From Sanderia malayensis (taxonomy: Eukaryota; Cnidaria; Scyphozoa; Semaeostomeae; Pelagiidae), in NCBI GenBank assembly GCA_013076295.1, contig RQOL01000024.1:1860001-1924000 (forward strand): 64,000 bases of DNA, given 5' to 3'. Below, one piece after another: positions 59,364 through 64,000 of the stretch. How positions within the stretch are numbered: position 1 is the first letter of the stretch; each line of letters begins with the position of its first letter. The notes beneath the pieces were generated by a model, which worked only from the letters and a program-made list of their open reading frames with translations, was not told the origin of the DNA and did not search any database. Position numbers and translations under genes: made by a program.

Positions 59364-62184
59364 CTACAATTTTGATTTGACGTGACTTTTTTCGTCTTCA
59401 TTTTCAAAATTTCTGAAACATTCTTTCACCAACTGGACTGCCTCCTGCGCAGTTCCCCATGAAAAAGTGATGCCAGATGGTCCATGTCCATAATTATGAA
59501 CAACCTTTGAAAAGAAAACAAATGTGCTACAAAAAATGACTAAGTATTTGAGAATGAATGTGATCTGGTAAAGCTGACCTTTAGTTTTTTAGTTTTGCCT
59601 TCCTTTTCTTTGTCACTGGCAGAAAAACTCATATCTTCTATTTCAAGCCTCAGTGTCTTTCGAATAGGTCGAAATCCAACCCAATCTTGCTTAACTTTCG
59701 CATGCTTCAATAAAAAAATTGTAAAAAAAAAACGATAAAAATCTTTTCCTTTGAGTTCCTTCGACAACAATTATCAACATCAGATATAGCTGGCCAAATA
59801 TTTGTATTTTCCTTCAAGCTTCATGTCATTAAGATTCGACGCTACCTTCAAGGATGGTTCAAAATTGATCGCATTATTAAGAATAATTTCTTTGTCCTTT
59901 TCAGTTATTTCAGAATTATCGTATTCATATGTTCCTCCTACAACCATATCACCAACACTGCAACAGAAAGATATCAAAGTCATTATGCTTTCAAGATAAT
60001 GGCAAGCTTGAATCTCAATCAAAAGAAAGGTAGGATGTATAAGATATATTAAATGTGCATGCGTATTACGGATATCTTACTTTGGGTACATGTAGATGGG
60101 ATAAGAACCACCAGTCTTAACCACGTGGTAAAAATGTCGAATCCACGGGGCTTCCACCTGTTTAGAAATCAAAAACAAATTGAAAATTCAAAAATGCAAA
60201 ATAAAATACCGATGCTAATCAAGTAGACACAAATGAGGTCAAATGAAAATAAATCAATAGCAAACTTACACGCATGACTTGACCTCTCATTGGTATAACC
60301 TCGGTATCATCACACAACTCGCGCGAGCCCAGCCCAGTACAATTCACAACGACATCGAAATTTGAAAGCTATGATGAAGAATCTTTCAAATATAAATATT
60401 ATCACAAATAGTAACATTTCTGAAAGTTTTTCAGCAAGTGAAAACATATTTCACCTACTTCTTCGAAGGAATGAATTTTCTTTTTGACAACTTTACCGCC
60501 TTTGTCTTGAAAGCTATCGCAAATAGTACCTACTTCAGACTTTTTCCAACTAATCAAAATATTGTATTATTCTAATCCGAGTGGTCAGATAGAACGTAGG
60601 TTAGTAAACGTATATGTTAATAGTTCAAACAATTTACCCTTTCAAAAGCCAGGGAAGATATTTTCTAGATTCACACATCACTGTTGTGCCGAAAATTCCA
60701 GACCTTAGCAAGAATGAGAACTTGTAAAATAAAATAATTAACATGCCACGCACATGAAATAATATAATGGCATTTATCAGTTCAGAATACAAAGTTGACT
60801 ATAATGATGGTTGGATACAGATATAGAGTTATTTTCGCTCTTACTTTGGTGACGAAATATAATTGTTGTCTCTCATCCATCCTGTCGTGTTTTTTTATGA
60901 ACTTTGACGATTATGCAGATTCTTATGTGGGCATTAGGGTAGGGCATATATTCACATGTGCGCACGCTTGCTTAAAAAGACACTAAGCACAATGCTATTC
61001 TTGAGCAAAATCTCCAAGACGGATAAGGGCGTGGCAAATAAAAATTCACCATTGAACAAGAGTGAAGTACCTAAAATTTCCCTTCGTCACTACCCAATTC
61101 CTTGGGCATGACCCGCCCCTGAATGAAATGCATCAAAAAATAAAACAGTGATTCAGTGATCGCAAACTCCAAAATATTCCGCTGGTCCATTATTCCGTTC
61201 TGGCAGTCGACGTTCCAACATTTCACGCAGCCTGCTTGAAATGTGACACTTATAACGTGGAACTGATAAATCTGGATTGATGAAGGGATAATGGAAAGGT
61301 AAATATCAAAGAGACTTACTTAACAATTGTTGGATCGAATCTTTTTAACTCTTCTTCATTCAAAAGTCTTCCATCTGGTAAAAGTTGGCCCCACAAATTC
61401 AACTGAAATAATATTCTTTATTTATATTGATTCAAAATCACAAATAAGATACATGATGATAACCTAATGATAACCTTCATGGTCCAACCTTGTCAATTTT
61501 ATGATCAAAAAGTTGGTAGCCAGATATCCTACTAATACCAGCTTCATTTGAATAATCACATTTCAAAATGTCATTATACCACTTTGCTGATACAGTAAAC
61601 CATTTCCTACAATGCAGAAAACTTGTAAATGCATTCAACAAAATAAAACGACAAGATATCCCTGCTGACAAAGATCCTAATCAGTGAGTATTGAGACAAA
61701 GACGCTATTTTAGTTTCTACTTGTGTGGGATCTTTAATCTTTCGTTTCCATATGTTGTTGGGGGTCGCGCTGAAATTCATTCAGGCAAAAATTGAAACAG
61801 CGCACAATACTTTTAATTCGGCTTTTTGTATGACATCAATGCGCTCTGACCTGACTTGCACACGAACGTGAACCAAATTACAATGCAATAGAATAGCAAT
61901 GATAAATAAAATGATTACAGTGTCCCCAGGACAAGATTCGCAGGACAACATTCAGATTCGACCAAAGTCAAATTTCAAACGATGATTAATTTGTTGCTTA
62001 ACCAAACTCCTTAATCCTTCAGCCGAATTTCAAAAACCCCGAAGCAGCATCCATGCGCTTGTTTAGTATTTGGGCTAAACTGTTCAGCTATCAACGTAAC
62101 ATCGTAATGTTCATCTGCAAGTTTTAGAGAATACGCTGTTGATAAACCTACAGCACCGGCACCTAACACTGCAATGCTCGCCAT
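59364..62184 (-). CDS. D-aspartate / D-amino-acid oxidase family FAD enzyme, first exon frame-disrupted
   Basis: Peroxisomal flavoenzyme oxidising D-amino acids. Exons: 62184-62038, 61769-61721, 61606-61489, 61402-61320, 60703-60638, 60549-60459, 60368-60270, 60157-60081, 59957-59846, 59704-59579, 59504-59364. FAD site: [17 protein letters not shown]. Then [24 protein letters not shown] with [47 protein letters not shown], and a C-terminal SKL peroxisomal signal. Exons 2-11 agree in phase. Exon 1 does not. After [11 protein letters not shown] the conserved (S/T)DxAAG block is found only in another frame (as MDAASG). Every frame stops before the alternative donor at about 62010, and the donor at 62038 gives the wrong phase for exon 2. 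This means an indel, an assembly error or an unusual splice. DDO and DAO cannot be separated firmly; DDO is slightly favoured. Confidence 0.88.
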
Positions 62185-62229
62185 TTCTTTTTTCTCGCCG
62201 TTCGAAACTTGGTTGAATATTCGTCTAGA

Positions 62230-63864
62230 CGCAGGTTCACATTCGACGCAGATTCGACGCAGATTCACTTTAGATGCCTTTTACTACGAAGAAGTAGAAA
62301 ATACACCAGCAATGTTGCATATTATAGGCATCAGCATTAGCATGTGCATCATTTGAGCAAAAAACCCAGTTTCTATCTCTTACAGGGGGCCCGAGAAAAC
62401 TCCGGATAGGAGCACCCCCATTTGAGGAAGTGAAGACTTTAGAAGTCTCGCACAGTTTCAAGTATCCCGTACGGGATTAAAACTTCAAAATACACCAGCA
62501 ATGTTGCATATTATAGGCATCACCATTACCATGGGCATCATTTGAGCAAAAAACCAGGTTTCTATCTCTTACAGGGGGCCCGAGAAAACTCCGGATAGGC
62601 GTACCCCCATTTGAGGAAATCAAGACTTTACGAGTCTCGCACAGTTTCAAGTATCCCGTACGGGATTAAAACCTCAAAATACACCAGCAATGTTGCACCA
62701 GCACGTAAAACCTTTGAATTGTTAAATCATTGGCTAAGAAATCAGTGATTATTTATTCCACCGCGAGTGACTTATTTATTCGACTTTGACATTCAAATTT
62801 TATGTTTAACTGGCCTTCCGAGATATATAATTTTCAAAGCAAGTATTGCGATAAATAAACAACGAGAGGTTTTGTAGTCCACAACAAATAGCAGCGGAAA
62901 TTAATTGTAAAGTAAACACGCGAACACGATCGCGAATTTCCATTCCGAAAAAAACTGATGCTGTTCATGCTGAGCCACTGTCAGTAAAATGATAAATGTC
63001 ATTGTTTTCAAAGCCCAGGTTCTGGGTCGGGGCTCGGCTGAGGTCCTACCTCGGGTTATACTCCGCAGTGTTAGTTCTAAAAAACATTCCTGATGTCAAA
63101 TGGGGGTGCTCCTATCCGGAGTTTTCTGGGCCCCCCTGTAAGAGATAGAAACTCAGTTTTTTGCTCAAATGATGCACATGGTAATGCTGATGCCTATAAT
63201 ATGCAACATTGCTGGTGTATTTTAAAGTTTTAATCCCGTACGGGATACTTGAAACTGTGCGAGACTCAAAAAAGTCTTCACTTCCTCAAATGGGGGTACG
63301 CCTATCCGGAGTTTTCTGGGGCCCCCTGTAAGAGATAGAAACCTGGTTTTTTGCTCAAATGATGCCCATGGTAATGCTGATGCCTATAATATGCAACATT
63401 GCTGGTGTATTTTAAAGTTTTAATCCCGTACGGGATACTTGAAACTGTGCGAGACTCAAAAAAGTCTTCACTTCCTCAAATGGGGGTACGCCTATCCGGA
63501 GTTTTCTGGGGCCCCCTGTAAGAGATAGAAACCTGGTTTTTTGCTCAAATGATGCCCATGGTAATGGTGATGCCTATAATATGCAACATTGCTGGTGTAT
63601 TTTGAAGTTTTAATCCCGTACGTACGGGATACTTGAAACTGTGCGAGACTCGTAAAGTCTTCACTTCCTCAAATGGGGGTGCTCCTATCCGGAGTTTTCT
63701 CGGGCCCCCTGTAAGAGATAGAAACTCGGTTTTTTGCTCAAATGATGCCCATGCTAATGCTGATGCCTATAATATGCAACATTGCTGGTGTATTTTCTAC
63801 TTCTTCGTAGTAAAAGGCATCTAAAGTGAATCTGCGTCGAATCTGCGTCGAATGTGAACCTGCG
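62230..63864. mobile_element. Foldback-type element with modular inverted repeats, 1.6 kb
   Basis: The ends CGCAGGTTCACATTCGACGC and its reverse complement are flanked by TCTAGA at 62224-62229 and 63865-63870 (possible 6-bp target duplication, or part of a palindromic terminus). Outer arms of about 100 bp are followed by tandem sub-repeats of about 190 bp: about two on the left (62298-62700) and nearly four, in opposite orientation, on the right (63090-63790). Sub-repeats share CCCGTACGGGATTAAAACTT and GTTTCTATCTCTTACAGGGG. A unique 390-bp spacer (62701-63090) lies between. No transposase. The left end is about 40 bp upstream of the oxidase ATG. Confidence 0.92.
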
Positions 63865-63871
63865 TCTAGAC

Positions 63872-64000
63872 CATAGAGATAGGATATAAGATAATCTAGA
63901 GTGCGAACGAGGCTCACCCTCCAGACGCCATCTCACCCTCCAATGGCGGCCATTTTTTTACCACTTGATACATCGAAACCCTGTGACTGTGCACTAGACT
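63872..64000. other. Flank of foldback element, repeat shared with 915-951
   Basis: The reverse complement of 63872-63915 matches 915-951 (GTTCGCACTCTAG with TATATCCTATCTCTATGG). It is followed by a GGCGGCC-containing stretch. No gene could be defined before the window ends. Confidence 0.6.

Noticed and set aside
62270..62461. 63-aa frame, present in almost identical form at 63633-63824
   Set aside because: The two are the same sub-repeat in opposite foldback arms; no start context or domain, so not a gene.

Overview
The window reads as nuclear DNA of an invertebrate chordate, most likely an ascidian tunicate. The reasons are short introns (often 80-600 bp), AT-rich intergenic DNA, animal genes close to their vertebrate counterparts in length and sequence (CFAP298, SH3BGRL3, MEAF6, RAB39, NUDC), vertebrate-type TTAGGG repeats, and many small inverted-repeat transposons. 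The tunicate assignment is an inference. There is no bacterial, plasmid or viral gene content.

Layout, left to right. 1-1800: a small inverted-repeat element, a degenerate inverted repeat, and a tandem array of about 140-bp units that carry interstitial TTAGGG runs. 1804-7953 (+): mitochondrial ribosomal protein MRPS15, histone deacetylase HDAC8 and an unassigned 115-aa gene. 8032-9292: a DNA element with TTAA target duplications. 13007-18158 (-): a STAR/KH RNA-binding protein of the Quaking/HOW type. 18332-18782: a hAT-like MITE. 19938-21792 (-): CFAP298. 22.5 kb: a second TGCGCA/TTAGGG array. 23173-25373 (+): an unassigned WD40 protein. 26567-33262 (+): an M13 zinc metallopeptidase (endothelin-converting-enzyme/neprilysin type) in 17 exons. 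33677-35390 (+): MEAF6. 37714-48314 (-): a C2H2 zinc-finger gene with PRDM13-like fingers and long introns. 50.4-51.0 kb: a third array, directly upstream of NUDC (51067-53250, +). 53579-62184 (-): a head-to-tail run, in transcription order a D-aspartate/D-amino-acid oxidase, RTN4IP1, SNAP29, RAB39 and SH3BGRL3. 62230-63864: a foldback-type element with arms built of about 190-bp sub-repeats, ending about 40 bp upstream of the oxidase start codon.

The genes do not form one pathway. They cover mitochondrial function (MRPS15, RTN4IP1), chromatin (HDAC8, MEAF6), cilia (CFAP298), membrane traffic (RAB39, SNAP29), peroxisomal D-amino-acid oxidation, RNA processing (STAR protein) and proteolysis. 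Exon models were built by hand from GT/GC-AG sites with phase checking. Nearly all close exactly in frame; the oxidase first exon does not.

The most interesting signal is a repeated cassette: paired TGCGCA motifs about 25 bp apart, then TGACGTA, then TTAGGG repeats. It is tandemly amplified three times in the window, always in the same orientation as the next gene. Directly before MRPS15 and before NUDC the last unit puts the TGCGCA pair about 90-125 bp upstream of the start codon. It looks like a promoter module that has become a telomere-repeat satellite, or a repeat that has become a promoter.
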